NCBI GenBank assembly: GCA_903837525.1
Contig: CAILUU010000026.1
Coordinates: 1 to 64,000, forward strand
Direction: 5' to 3'
From: an uncultured Bacteroidota bacterium
Lineage (GTDB): Bacteria; Bacteroidota; Bacteroidia; Chitinophagales; Chitinophagaceae
DNA length: 64,000 bases
Shown piece by piece: positions 19,906-29,923 of the stretch. Every line of letters begins with the position of its first letter. Position 1 is the stretch's first letter. Below the pieces are notes generated by a model. The model was not told where the DNA came from and searched no databases. It saw nothing but the letters and a program-made list of their open reading frames with translations. Position numbers and translations under genes: made by a program.

Positions 19906-20688
19906 TTACAAAGAAGTACTGAAAATATCCCAACCCAATTTTCCTAATAGTAAAATCATTACTAGTATAAAAAATATTCGGATAAATTCATTCCCTTTTT
20001 TTATAGCCATTTTACTACCCACATAAGCACCTAACATATTAGATAAAAGCATGGGAATGGCTAGAGTAAAAAGTACAGCACCTTGTAATAAAAAGGCAAT
20101 TAACGATGCACCATCTGCAATAGTATTTATAACTTTTGCATAAGCACTAGCTTTTAAAAAACTAAAACCTACAAATTGGACCAACGAAAAAACGAGTAAG
20201 GTTCCTGTGCCAGGGCCAATAGTACCGTTGTATAACCCTAATACAATACCAATAGCAGCAAATAAAAAATAGAGTTTGTTTTTATTAGGCTGTACTTTTT
20301 CTATTTGTCCAATTTCTTTTTTAAAAATGGTATAAATGGTTAACGCAGCAATTAAAAAAAATAAAATAGGTTTAAAAATAGTAACGGGTATCTTGTTCAT
20401 TAAAAATGTACCAGCGTAGGATGCTATTGCAGTGCTAACCCCAGCAATAGCAATAAATGTATAATTAACTGTTATGGTTTTTAAATAATGCCTAGCTGCT
20501 ACAATAGTACCAGCAATACTTGCAAAACGGTTAGTGGCTATAATATTGTTATGTAACGTATTGGGGAAAAGTATAAATAGCACAGGAACTTGTATTAGCC
20601 CACCACCACCAATTACAGCATCTACAAAGCCAGCAAAAAAGCTTGCTAAGGTAGCAAATACTATCAACCAAAAATCATTCATTTGCAA
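19906..20688 (-). CDS. TSUP family (TauE/SafE-like) transporter
   Basis: FFAGFVDAVIGGGGLIQVPVLF...NRFASIAGT; multi-TM. Confidence 0.88.
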   Translation of the reverse strand: MQMNDFWLIVFATLASFFAGFVDAVIGGGGLIQVPVLFILFPNTLHNNIIATNRFASIAGTIVAARHYLKTITVNYTFIAIAGVSTAIASYAGTFLMNKIPVTIFKPILFFLIAALTIYTIFKKEIGQIEKVQPNKNKLYFLFAAIGIVLGLYNGTIGPGTGTLLVFSLVQFVGFSFLKASAYAKVINTIADGASLIAFLLQGAVLFTLAIPMLLSNMLGAYVGSKMAIKKGNEFIRIFFILVMILLLGKLGWDIFSTSL

Positions 20689-20691
20689 CTA

Positions 20692-21522
20692 TTAATCTAT
20701 TAAACGAATTCCAGTTTTTTCCAAACTCAATTTCTTTTGTTTGTATAAATTTCCAATCGTCATTTTAAATGTTTTTTTACTCATGCTAAAAAAACTATAA
20801 ATATCATCAGGTTCACTTTTATCGTAATAGGGTAAGTAGCCATCGTTCTCTTTTAACAAACGAATAATTTTTTCGCCTTCGTCCTCTACTCGTTTAAAAC
20901 CTGTTTTGCCAGCGGCAACATCAATTCTATTATCGCTGTAAATCTTTTTAATAAACCCTTTAAATTTATCGCCTACGGTAATAGCTCTATAAATTTCGTT
21001 GTGGTGTAAAACGCCAGTGTGTGTATTATTTATAATAACAACATACCCAATATCAGTTCTTCTATACACCGTTAAATCTACTTCGTCTAAAACATTTAAT
21101 ACTATATTATCATTTCGTAAAAATTGTTCAATACGTTCTGTAGCTGCCAATCTTCCCGTTTGTTCATCAATGTAAATTTTTACCAAATACTCCCCATTGG
21201 GCATCATACCTTGTTGTTGTTTGCTTTTGGGTACAAACAAATCTTTCATTAATCCATTATCTAAAAAAGCACCTTGAGGGTTTACCGTTACGGCTTTTAA
21301 TTTTACAATATCGCCTAAAATGCCAATTGGTTTTTGAGTAGTTGCTATCAATCGTTCATCGCCATCATGATAAATAAACACCGTTAGTTCATCGTCAATT
21401 TTTGTATTATCTGGCACAAAACGCTTAGGTAGCAAAATACCCTCTGCGCCATCATCTAAATAAACACCAAATGCAGCTTCTCTTATTACGTTTAGTGTAT
21501 TGTATTCGCCTACTTTTATCAT
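20692..21522 (-). CDS. S1-domain RNA-binding protein, CvfB-like
   Basis: MIKVGEYNTLNVIREAAFGVYLDD...ILLPKRFVP; C-terminal winged-helix-like region (FFSMSKKTFKMTIGNLYKQKKL); internal ATG preferred over the ORF-track start at 21546. Confidence 0.85.
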   Translation of the reverse strand: MIKVGEYNTLNVIREAAFGVYLDDGAEGILLPKRFVPDNTKIDDELTVFIYHDGDERLIATTQKPIGILGDIVKLKAVTVNPQGAFLDNGLMKDLFVPKSKQQQGMMPNGEYLVKIYIDEQTGRLAATERIEQFLRNDNIVLNVLDEVDLTVYRRTDIGYVVIINNTHTGVLHHNEIYRAITVGDKFKGFIKKIYSDNRIDVAAGKTGFKRVEDEGEKIIRLLKENDGYLPYYDKSEPDDIYSFFSMSKKTFKMTIGNLYKQKKLSLEKTGIRLID

Positions 21523-21600
21523 TTTGTAAAGATACCATCTAAACACCTAAACTTTCTAAACCCCTTAAAAGCCGTATCTTCACAAAAAATAAAATACATT

Positions 21601-22839
21601 TTGAAGTTTACAGAATTTGGTTTTGACGATCGTTTGATGGAAGGTATAGATGCTAGTAATTATATAGATGCAACACCTGTGCAAGAGCAAGTAATACCGC
21701 TTGTTATGCAAGGAAAAGATGTAATTGCAAGTGCACAAACAGGCACTGGAAAAACAGCTGCATTTTTGTTACCCCTAATACATAAAATGCTAACCGATGG
21801 ATTAGATGACCATACCAACAGTGCATTAGTAATTGTACCTACTAGAGAGCTTGCCATACAAATAGCACAACACATGGAAGGCTTATCTTATTTTACAAGT
21901 GTAAGTTCAATTGCTGTTTATGGCGGAGGAGATGGAAATGCTTTTGTACAAGAAAAAAAAGCATTGAGTGCTGGTGCAGATGTGGTTGTTTGTACACCGG
22001 GTAAAATGCTGGCTCACTTAAAAATGGGGTATGTAAAATTAGATGGGTTAAAATATTTAATATTAGATGAGGCAGATAGAATGTTGGATATGGGTTTTTA
22101 TGATGATATTATGTTTATTATAAATCATTTACCAAAGAAGCGCCAAAATTTATTATTTAGTGCCACCATGCCACCAAAAATTAGAGAAATGGCAAGGCGA
22201 ATTTTACATCAACCTGCAGAAATAAATATATCGATAAGTAAGCCCAACGAAAAAATTGTACAACAAGCCTTCATTGTTTACGATACACAAAAAATTCCAT
22301 TGGTAAAATATTTGCTTACCCATAAAGACTATAAATCGGTATTAGTTTTTTGCAGCAGCAAACAAAGTGTAAAAGAATTGACAAAAATATTACAACGGGC
22401 AAAATTAAATGTAGATGAAATACACAGCGATTTAGATCAATCGAAAAGAGAAGAGGTGCTTATACAATTTAAAAGTAGAAGACTACCCATTTTAATTGCA
22501 ACCGATATTTTAAGCCGTGGTATTGATATTGATAATATTGAATTAGTAATTAACTACGATGTGCCGCATGATGGCGAGGATTATGTACATCGTATTGGCC
22601 GTACAGCTAGGGCAGAAGCCGATGGAACGGCTTATACATTAGTTGGCCCAAAGGAACAATACAAATTGACAGCCATAGAAAAATTAATTGGTAAAGAAGT
22701 GCCAAAAGGTACAGTGCCAGCCGAGTTTGGCGAAGTGCCTGTGTTTAATGTGTCGTCACAACGTAGCGATAATAGAAGTGGTGGAAAACGTAGTTTTAGT
22801 AAACCTAAATCATTTAATAGGCCAAGTAAAAAGGATTAA
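21601..22839 (+). CDS. DEAD/DEAH box RNA helicase
   Basis: ASAQTGTGKTAAFLLP, PTRELAIQI, DEADRMLDMGF, SATMP, HRIGRTARA; TTG start. Confidence 0.95.
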   Translation: MKFTEFGFDDRLMEGIDASNYIDATPVQEQVIPLVMQGKDVIASAQTGTGKTAAFLLPLIHKMLTDGLDDHTNSALVIVPTRELAIQIAQHMEGLSYFTSVSSIAVYGGGDGNAFVQEKKALSAGADVVVCTPGKMLAHLKMGYVKLDGLKYLILDEADRMLDMGFYDDIMFIINHLPKKRQNLLFSATMPPKIREMARRILHQPAEINISISKPNEKIVQQAFIVYDTQKIPLVKYLLTHKDYKSVLVFCSSKQSVKELTKILQRAKLNVDEIHSDLDQSKREEVLIQFKSRRLPILIATDILSRGIDIDNIELVINYDVPHDGEDYVHRIGRTARAEADGTAYTLVGPKEQYKLTAIEKLIGKEVPKGTVPAEFGEVPVFNVSSQRSDNRSGGKRSFSKPKSFNRPSKKD

Positions 22840-22939
22840 TTTATTTAGTTTTTCTTCAAATTTATATTATTATAATTTTATCTATTTTTTTCCTCTTAGT
22901 TTAGGAGGGTGTTGCAAGTATATCAGTATTAATTTTCCT

Positions 22940-22947
22940 TAATTTTG
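22940..22947 (+). promoter_or_regulatory. candidate recG -7 element TAATTTTG
   Basis: Exact TAnnTTTG; overlaps the last in-frame stop before the recG coding frame. Confidence 0.5.
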
Positions 22948-22969
22948 TTCAATCACATTCACATCTACC

Positions 22970-25063
22970 ATATTAAATAATCCCGTTGAATATATTAACG
23001 GTGTAAGTGCAATACGTGGCGATATGTTGCGTAAAGAGTTGAAAATTTTTACCTTTAACGATTTGCTTAATTATTTTCCGTTTAGGCATGTGGATAAAAC
23101 TAAAGTTGATAAAATTGGGGAGTTAAATTACCAAACCGAGTATGCACAAGTTGCAGGTAAATTAATAGATTGTGAAATTGTAGGCGAAAAACAAGGAAGA
23201 CGTTTAGTAGCACACTTGAAAGATGATAGCGGCGAAATAGAAATGGTATGGTTTCAAGGAATTAATTGGATACAAAAAGCATTGCAAGTAGGGCAACACT
23301 ATTTAGTGTTTGGTAAACTGGGTTTTTTTATGAACAAAGCACAATTCAGTCACCCCGAAATTGAAACCTACACAAAAGAAAATGCCACAGGAAAATCTTT
23401 TTTAGAACCCATTTATCCATCTACCGAAAAATTAAAAATAAAAGGTTTAAATGGAAGAGCCATTGGCAAATTAACCTATCACTTGCTGCAACTAATAAGC
23501 GAAAAAGATGTGCCAGAAAATTTACCCCAATCTATTTTAACTAAATACAAGTTTATTTGTAGATACGATGCTTACAGGCATATCCATTTTCCTGCAACAG
23601 AAAAACATTTTTTGCATGCATTGCGTAGGCTAAAATTTGAAGAATTATTTTTTGCACAACTGCGTTTAGGTCTAATAAAAAGTACAAGGCACCGCTATAG
23701 TAAAGGACAATCGTTTGAAAAAGTAGGTAATTTATTTACTACATTTTACGAAAAACATTTGCCCTTTGCATTAACCAATGCACAAAAAAGAGTATTAAAA
23801 GAAATACGAAAAGATGTAGGTAGTGGTAAACAAATGAATAGACTTTTGCAAGGCGATGTTGGGAGCGGAAAAACCATTGTGGCCTTACTTATGATGCTGA
23901 TAGCAGCAGATAATGATTTTCAAAGTGTGTTAATGGCACCTACTGAAATATTAGCGCAACAACATTTTAACAGCATAACCGAATTAATAGGCGATTTACC
24001 TATTTGTGTAAAATTGCTTACAGGATCATCTAAAACTAAGGAGAGAAGAGAAGTTTTGCAATTAACAGAAACTGGAAAAGTAACTATTTTAATTGGCACA
24101 CATGCTGTAATTGAAGATAAAGTAGTGTTTAAAAATTTGGGTTTTGCAGTGATAGATGAGCAACATAAATTTGGTGTAGCTCAACGGGCTCTACTTTGGA
24201 AAAAAAACAACATACCGCCGCATGTTTTGGTAATGACGGCAACACCCATACCACGTACATTGGCACTAACGGCTTATGGCGATTTAGATTATAGTGTTAT
24301 GGATGAATTGCCACCCGGCAGAAAAGCTATTAAAACTGTTCATCGGTTCGAAAATAACCGACCTAACGTAATGGATTTTATAAAAGAAGAAATTGCTAAA
24401 GGAAGACAAGCCTATATTATTTATCCATTAATTGAAGAAAGTAGTAAGTTAGACTACGAAAATTTAATGAAGGGGTATGAGGAGGTAAAATCATTTTTTC
24501 CTGAACCCAATTATTGGGTAAGCATGGTGCATGGTAAAATGAAGTCCGATCAAAAAGAAACCAATATGCAACGGTTTGTAATAAACGATACTCAAATTAT
24601 GGTAAGTACCACTGTAATTGAAGTTGGCGTAAATGTACCCAATGCAAGTGTAATGGTTATAGAAAGTGCCGAAAAATTTGGCTTATCACAATTACATCAA
24701 TTACGTGGAAGGGTAGGAAGAGGAGCTGAGCAAAGTTTTTGCATATTATTAACAGGTAGCAAAATAAGTAAAGATGCTGCCGAACGTTTGAAGATAATGG
24801 TAGCCACAAATGATGGTTTTAAAATTGCAGAGAAGGACCTTGAAATACGTGGCCCTGGCGATATTGAAGGTACACAACAAAGTGGGCTTTTAAACTTTAG
24901 GCTAGCAAATATAGTCCAAGATAAGGTTATAGTAGATGCTGCTAAAGAGCAGGTTGATAGTATACTAGATACTGACCCCGATTTTACTCTGGCAGAGAAT
25001 TTGAGGATAAAGAATTATCTATACCTTCAAAAAGGGAAAACAATATGGAGTAAAATTTCGTAA
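22970..25063 (+). CDS. recG: ATP-dependent DNA helicase RecG, probably with a non-canonical start upstream of ATG 23024
   Basis: 679 aa from ATG 23024 with RecG motifs (LLQGDVGSGKTIVALL, DEQHKFGV, TATPIPRTLALTAYGDLDYSVMDELPPGRK, QLHQLRGRVGRG). The frame upstream encodes the conserved N-terminus ILNNPVEYINGVSAIRGDMLRKEL but has no ATG/GTG/TTG. Confidence 0.9.
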   Translation: MLNNPVEYINGVSAIRGDMLRKELKIFTFNDLLNYFPFRHVDKTKVDKIGELNYQTEYAQVAGKLIDCEIVGEKQGRRLVAHLKDDSGEIEMVWFQGINWIQKALQVGQHYLVFGKLGFFMNKAQFSHPEIETYTKENATGKSFLEPIYPSTEKLKIKGLNGRAIGKLTYHLLQLISEKDVPENLPQSILTKYKFICRYDAYRHIHFPATEKHFLHALRRLKFEELFFAQLRLGLIKSTRHRYSKGQSFEKVGNLFTTFYEKHLPFALTNAQKRVLKEIRKDVGSGKQMNRLLQGDVGSGKTIVALLMMLIAADNDFQSVLMAPTEILAQQHFNSITELIGDLPICVKLLTGSSKTKERREVLQLTETGKVTILIGTHAVIEDKVVFKNLGFAVIDEQHKFGVAQRALLWKKNNIPPHVLVMTATPIPRTLALTAYGDLDYSVMDELPPGRKAIKTVHRFENNRPNVMDFIKEEIAKGRQAYIIYPLIEESSKLDYENLMKGYEEVKSFFPEPNYWVSMVHGKMKSDQKETNMQRFVINDTQIMVSTTVIEVGVNVPNASVMVIESAEKFGLSQLHQLRGRVGRGAEQSFCILLTGSKISKDAAERLKIMVATNDGFKIAEKDLEIRGPGDIEGTQQSGLLNFRLANIVQDKVIVDAAKEQVDSILDTDPDFTLAENLRIKNYLYLQKGKTIWSKIS

Positions 25064-25154
25064 GTTATTTTATAAGAAACTTACTAAACTGTGACGAACA
25101 ATTTGGTAAAAAAATGGTTTTAATTAAGTACATTGTATAAATAATTTTATTGGT

Positions 25155-28100
25155 TTGATCAAAAAAGATACCTTCACAAAAATACTATTATCAACCTTTG
25201 CTTTAGTTTTGGTAAACAGTTTATTTGCCCAACTAGAGTTTATAGAAAATAAAGGACAATGGAATAGTAAAATAAAATTTCGAAGCGATTTTCCAACTGG
25301 TTCTTTCTATTTAGAAAAAAATTCATTTACAGTTGATTTGCATAACCTATCGGATTTATTATCCATATCCGATTTTCATCATGGTCTGCCAATAGGTAGT
25401 ACAACACCAATCAATGCTTCAAAAAATTCTATTCCGTTGCCACAAAATTTACCAAGCGTAACTGTTCGTTCACATGCATATACGGTTACATTTTTGGGGG
25501 GCAATACCAATACTATAATCCCCGACAAATCTACACCCACAGCAAATAATTATATTATAGGTTCAGATAAATCTAAATGGGCCTCCAATTGTAAAATTTA
25601 TCAAGCTGTATTATATAAAAATGTTTATCCCAATATTGATGTTAGATATTATGTAGAAAATGATAAACTAAAATATGATTTTATTATAAAGCCCGGCGGA
25701 AATCCAAATGTTATTGCTATGCGGTATGATGGTGTAAATAGTTTAGAAGTAAAAAATAACGAGCTATTAATTGGTACAACCATCAATACGGTAAAAGAAT
25801 TGTATCCATATACCTATCAATTTATTAATGGGAAAAAAGAGATAATTGATTGTAAATATGTGGTAAAAGACAATGTGGTTACCTTCAAAGTAAAAAACTA
25901 TTCATCTAACCAAACCTTAATTATAGATCCTACCTTAATTTTTGCATCTTACACAGGCAGTGCAGCATCTAATTGGGGCTTTACAGCTACACCTGGCCCG
26001 GGTGGAACGTTTTATGCCGGTGGAATTAGCTTTGGTACAGGTTATCCTGTTTCTGTTGGAGCATATCAAACTACGTATGGCGGCGGCGGTACTACCGATC
26101 CTAATGGCGGTTACGATATGGCTTTCTTTAAATTTTCGGCTGATGGGGCATTACGTTTATTTGCAACCTATGTTGGTGGCTCGTTTGATGAGCAACCCCA
26201 TAGTATGATTTGTGATGCTGCAGGAAATTTAATATTTGCAGGAAGATCTAACTCTAATAATTATCCAGGAACACTTCCTCGAACAGGTAGATCTGATTAT
26301 GATATTGTTGTATCAAAACTATCAGCCAATGGCGCTTCGCTATTAGGCTCGATAAGCTTAGGAGGTACAAATGATGATGGTATGAATATTAGAGGGAAAT
26401 ATTTTAACCCTACAGGCGATGATGATACAAGAAGAAATTATGGTGATGATGCTAGGAGTGAAGTTATTTTAGATGCCGATGGAAATATTGTAGTAGCATC
26501 TTGCACACAATCATTAAATTTTCCTGTAAGTGTTGGGGCCTTTCAAACAACATTTGGAGGCGGTGTTGCAGGTGTCATGAAATTGCCACAAGATGGAGTT
26601 ATTCTTAAATTTAATTCAACATTAACAACTACTCTTTTTAGCTCTTTTTTTGGCGGAAGTGGTAATGATGCATGTTTTGTAGTTGCCCAAGACCCGTTAA
26701 CAAGGAATTATTATATTGGTGGAGCAACCACTAGTACAAATTTACCTGGCGATAAATCAAATACCATAAACTCCACCTACCAAGGGGGGGCAACAGATGG
26801 TTTTGTAACACAAATTAATAATACAGGTTCAGCCATTTTAAAAACATGTTATTTTGGCACTAGTGGTACCGATTTAGTTTATGGAGTTCAATTTGATCGA
26901 TTAGGATTTCCTTATATAATGGGAACTACAACTGGTGATTGGCCAATAATTGCGGCACCATTTAATAACCCGGGCAGCAAACAATTTATAGGTAAACTAC
27001 AACCTAATTTGTCTGCGTACATTTATTCTACAATTTTTGGCCGTTCATCATCTTTACCTAATTTATCTCCCACAGCTTTTTTAGTAGATAGGTGTGAAAA
27101 TGTTTATGTATCTGGTTGGGGTGGTGGTATAAATGTCAGTAGAGGTTATTCATCTTCTGGCACCATAAATATGCCTGAGGTTTCACCTCTACCTGGTATT
27201 CCTGCCGAAGATGAAAGTGATTTTTACTTCTTTGTATTAGAAAAAAATGCAGCAACTCAATTATTTGGATCACATTTTGGACATAATGCTGGTACCATAG
27301 GTGATCATGTAGATGGTGGTACCAGCAGGTTTGATGCAAATGGAATTATTTACCAAGCGGTGTGTGGTTGTAGAGATGGCGGAGGACCATTTCCAACAAC
27401 TGGTAATGCTTGGCGACCAAATAATGGCTCCACTTCTTGTAACCAAGCGGTTATAAAAGTCGAAATGAATTTTACTGGAATTGCAGCAAGTATTCAATCA
27501 ACTATTAATGGGGTAGCTGATACCTCTGCTTGTAGACCAGTAATAATAACGTTTACGGATTCAATTGCAAAAGGTCAATCCTATGTTTGGAATTTTGGAG
27601 ATGGATCTCCAACACAAACAACACTTACTCCAATAAATTTTGTGACTCATCCATACAATACCGTTGGTACTTTTAGAGCAAGTGTAATATCAATTGATCC
27701 TACAAAATGTAACATTGCCGACACCGCTTACATCACTGTTAGGGTGGGTAATAATCAAGTTCAACCTAGTTTTAGATACACAAAAGTAGGTAGTTGTAAT
27801 AGTTTAGAATTTGAGTTTGAAAATACATCAACAGCTACAGACGCTACAAAATATACCGGGCAAACTTTTTTATGGAATTTTGGAGATGGTACACCAACTA
27901 TTCGTTCAAATTTTACCCCCAATATTCGGCATACATTTCCTTCGGCTGGCCCATATACCATAAGGTTGTTGGTAGATGATACCTCATTTTGTAATGCACC
28001 CATTTTTAAAGATTCGCTAATTAGAGTAAGTGCAAATGTACGAGCACAATTTACTACACCTGCAGTAGGTTGCAGGCCATATAATGCTGTGTTAAAAAAC

Positions 28101-28802
28101 GAATCAATTGGTGGAACAGATTTTAAATGGGAATTTGGCGATACACAAACAAGTACAGATGGCAGCCCAACGGTTACGCACAACTACCCAAATGCTGGCA
28201 CTTATAATGTACGCTTAATTGCTAATGATGCCAATACCTGTAATAAAAGTGACACCTCTATTTTTCAGCTAATAACTGTGGTAGATAAGCCTATAGCAAG
28301 ATTTGATTGGGGTGTGCAACCTCCACAAGCAAATACTCGAACCTTCTTTACTAATTTATCTACGGGTGCAACTACATATTTATGGAATTTTGGCGATGGA
28401 GAAAACTCTACAGACATAAATCCAATACATCAATATAATGCAACAGGTAATTATGATGTAGAACTAATAGCGTATAATAGTTCAGGATGTACAGATACTT
28501 TTCCCCTTACCGTCTCTGCCTTAATAAATCCTTTGTTGGATGTGCCCAATGCTTTTACACCGGGGAAATTTGGCACAAACAGTATTGTTAAAGTTGCAGG
28601 CTTTGGTATTGCAAAAATGAGTTGGAAAATTTATAATAGATGGGGCCAAATTGTTTTTGAAACTGCAGATAGAAAGCAAGGATGGGATGGAACATTTAAA
28701 GGGGCATTGCAAGCAGCAGACGTTTATGTATATACGTTAGATGTAGAGTTTAGCGATGGAAAAAAATTACGAAAAACAGGCGATATTAATTTGTTAAGAT
28801 AG
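25155..28802 (+). CDS. large secreted PKD-domain protein with SBBP-like repeats and T9SS type B (gliding-motility-type) C-terminal domain
   Basis: 1215 aa; N-terminal FIENKGQWNSKIKFR domain, repeated YVWNFGDGSPT PKD motifs, C-terminal VPNAFTPGKFGTNSIVKVAGFGIAKMSWKIYNRWGQIVFETADRKQGWDGTFKG. Confidence 0.9.
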   Translation: MIKKDTFTKILLSTFALVLVNSLFAQLEFIENKGQWNSKIKFRSDFPTGSFYLEKNSFTVDLHNLSDLLSISDFHHGLPIGSTTPINASKNSIPLPQNLPSVTVRSHAYTVTFLGGNTNTIIPDKSTPTANNYIIGSDKSKWASNCKIYQAVLYKNVYPNIDVRYYVENDKLKYDFIIKPGGNPNVIAMRYDGVNSLEVKNNELLIGTTINTVKELYPYTYQFINGKKEIIDCKYVVKDNVVTFKVKNYSSNQTLIIDPTLIFASYTGSAASNWGFTATPGPGGTFYAGGISFGTGYPVSVGAYQTTYGGGGTTDPNGGYDMAFFKFSADGALRLFATYVGGSFDEQPHSMICDAAGNLIFAGRSNSNNYPGTLPRTGRSDYDIVVSKLSANGASLLGSISLGGTNDDGMNIRGKYFNPTGDDDTRRNYGDDARSEVILDADGNIVVASCTQSLNFPVSVGAFQTTFGGGVAGVMKLPQDGVILKFNSTLTTTLFSSFFGGSGNDACFVVAQDPLTRNYYIGGATTSTNLPGDKSNTINSTYQGGATDGFVTQINNTGSAILKTCYFGTSGTDLVYGVQFDRLGFPYIMGTTTGDWPIIAAPFNNPGSKQFIGKLQPNLSAYIYSTIFGRSSSLPNLSPTAFLVDRCENVYVSGWGGGINVSRGYSSSGTINMPEVSPLPGIPAEDESDFYFFVLEKNAATQLFGSHFGHNAGTIGDHVDGGTSRFDANGIIYQAVCGCRDGGGPFPTTGNAWRPNNGSTSCNQAVIKVEMNFTGIAASIQSTINGVADTSACRPVIITFTDSIAKGQSYVWNFGDGSPTQTTLTPINFVTHPYNTVGTFRASVISIDPTKCNIADTAYITVRVGNNQVQPSFRYTKVGSCNSLEFEFENTSTATDATKYTGQTFLWNFGDGTPTIRSNFTPNIRHTFPSAGPYTIRLLVDDTSFCNAPIFKDSLIRVSANVRAQFTTPAVGCRPYNAVLKNESIGGTDFKWEFGDTQTSTDGSPTVTHNYPNAGTYNVRLIANDANTCNKSDTSIFQLITVVDKPIARFDWGVQPPQANTRTFFTNLSTGATTYLWNFGDGENSTDINPIHQYNATGNYDVELIAYNSSGCTDTFPLTVSALINPLLDVPNAFTPGKFGTNSIVKVAGFGIAKMSWKIYNRWGQIVFETADRKQGWDGTFKGALQAADVYVYTLDVEFSDGKKLRKTGDINLLR

Positions 28803-28814
28803 AAAGTTGAAATA

Positions 28815-29837
28815 ATGAGTAGTAAAATAAAGATACAATTAGTGGTAATATTTTTTTTAGGAATTTCATCAATTTCTAAAGGACAAGATTTGCATTTTTC
28901 TCAATTTTATAATTCTCCACTTACTATAAACCCTGCTAATACAGGGTTTATCCCCGATGCAGACTATAGGATAGGCGTAAATTATAGAAACCAGTTTAGT
29001 AATATTATGTCGGCGCCCTACAAAACAATGAGTGCCTTTGGCGATGCACAGTTATTTAGAGACAAATTAGAAAACGGTTGGCTAGGAGTTGGTGGCGTAA
29101 TATTGAGTGATGTTGCTGGTAGTGGAAGTTTACGTAGCACAAAAGTATATGGTTCTATAGCCTATCATCAAATGTTGGGTAATAGTAGTTTATTAAGTGC
29201 AGGGTTTAATGTTGGTTGGGCAAGTAAACGTATTGATGTTTCTAAACTTACTTTTCCAGATCAATTTGATGGTAAATTTTTTGATAATTCAATTCCATCA
29301 TCGGTTGTATTTTCAAATACCAGTTTAGTTTATATAGATGTTCAAGCAGGATTGAATTATGCATACTTTCCTCAAGAAAATGTATACATAAATGCAGGCT
29401 ATTCCATTCACCATGTAAATAGGCCTAAAGAAACTTTTTTTAATGATTTAAGTAACAACGGACGAATACCAATGCGACATATTGGTTTTGTAAATGCAAT
29501 TTTAAAAGTGGCCGATAGAGTAATTATTAATCCTACTATTTATTATACCAATCAAGCAAAAGCAAGTAGCCTTGTATTGGGCTTAAATGCAAATTATAAC
29601 TTGAGCGAATTTGGCGAAAAGCAGCTAATAGCCGGTATTTACTATAGATATAAAGATGCAGCCATACCAGTGGTTGGTTTAGAAACAAATAATCTTCGTT
29701 TTACATTTAGTTACGATGTTACTTTATCCTCGTTGCGAAATTTTAATAACTACCGTGGTGCAAGCGAAATTAGTATAATTAAAAAAGGATTTTATCCAAG
29801 TAATTTGGATAGGGCTTCTCTTTGTCCTAAGTTTTAG
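28815..29837 (+). CDS. PorP/SprF family type IX secretion system membrane protein
   Basis: 340 aa; QDLHFSQFYNSPLTINPANTGFIPDADYRIGVNYRNQF. Confidence 0.93.
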   Translation: MSSKIKIQLVVIFFLGISSISKGQDLHFSQFYNSPLTINPANTGFIPDADYRIGVNYRNQFSNIMSAPYKTMSAFGDAQLFRDKLENGWLGVGGVILSDVAGSGSLRSTKVYGSIAYHQMLGNSSLLSAGFNVGWASKRIDVSKLTFPDQFDGKFFDNSIPSSVVFSNTSLVYIDVQAGLNYAYFPQENVYINAGYSIHHVNRPKETFFNDLSNNGRIPMRHIGFVNAILKVADRVIINPTIYYTNQAKASSLVLGLNANYNLSEFGEKQLIAGIYYRYKDAAIPVVGLETNNLRFTFSYDVTLSSLRNFNNYRGASEISIIKKGFYPSNLDRASLCPKF

Positions 29838-29918
29838 TCCAACTGCTTCAAGTATAATGCCGATGTAGCTGCCGTTTAGGCTAATGCAATTGGACTATTA
29901 CGGATGTACAATCGGTAT
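29836..29918. repeat. 83-bp dispersed intergenic repeat, copy A
   Basis: About 71/83 identical (hand count) to 43153-43235 with no gaps; contains AGTCCAA/TTGGACT and ATGCCGAT/ATCGGTAT inverted pairs. Confidence 0.8.
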
Positions 29919-29923
29919 AAAAA

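Noticed and set aside
22688-22942. 84-aa plus-strand ORF overlapping the DEAD helicase 3' end
   Set aside because: Out-of-frame overlap with no recognisable domain; the recG promoter lies at its end.
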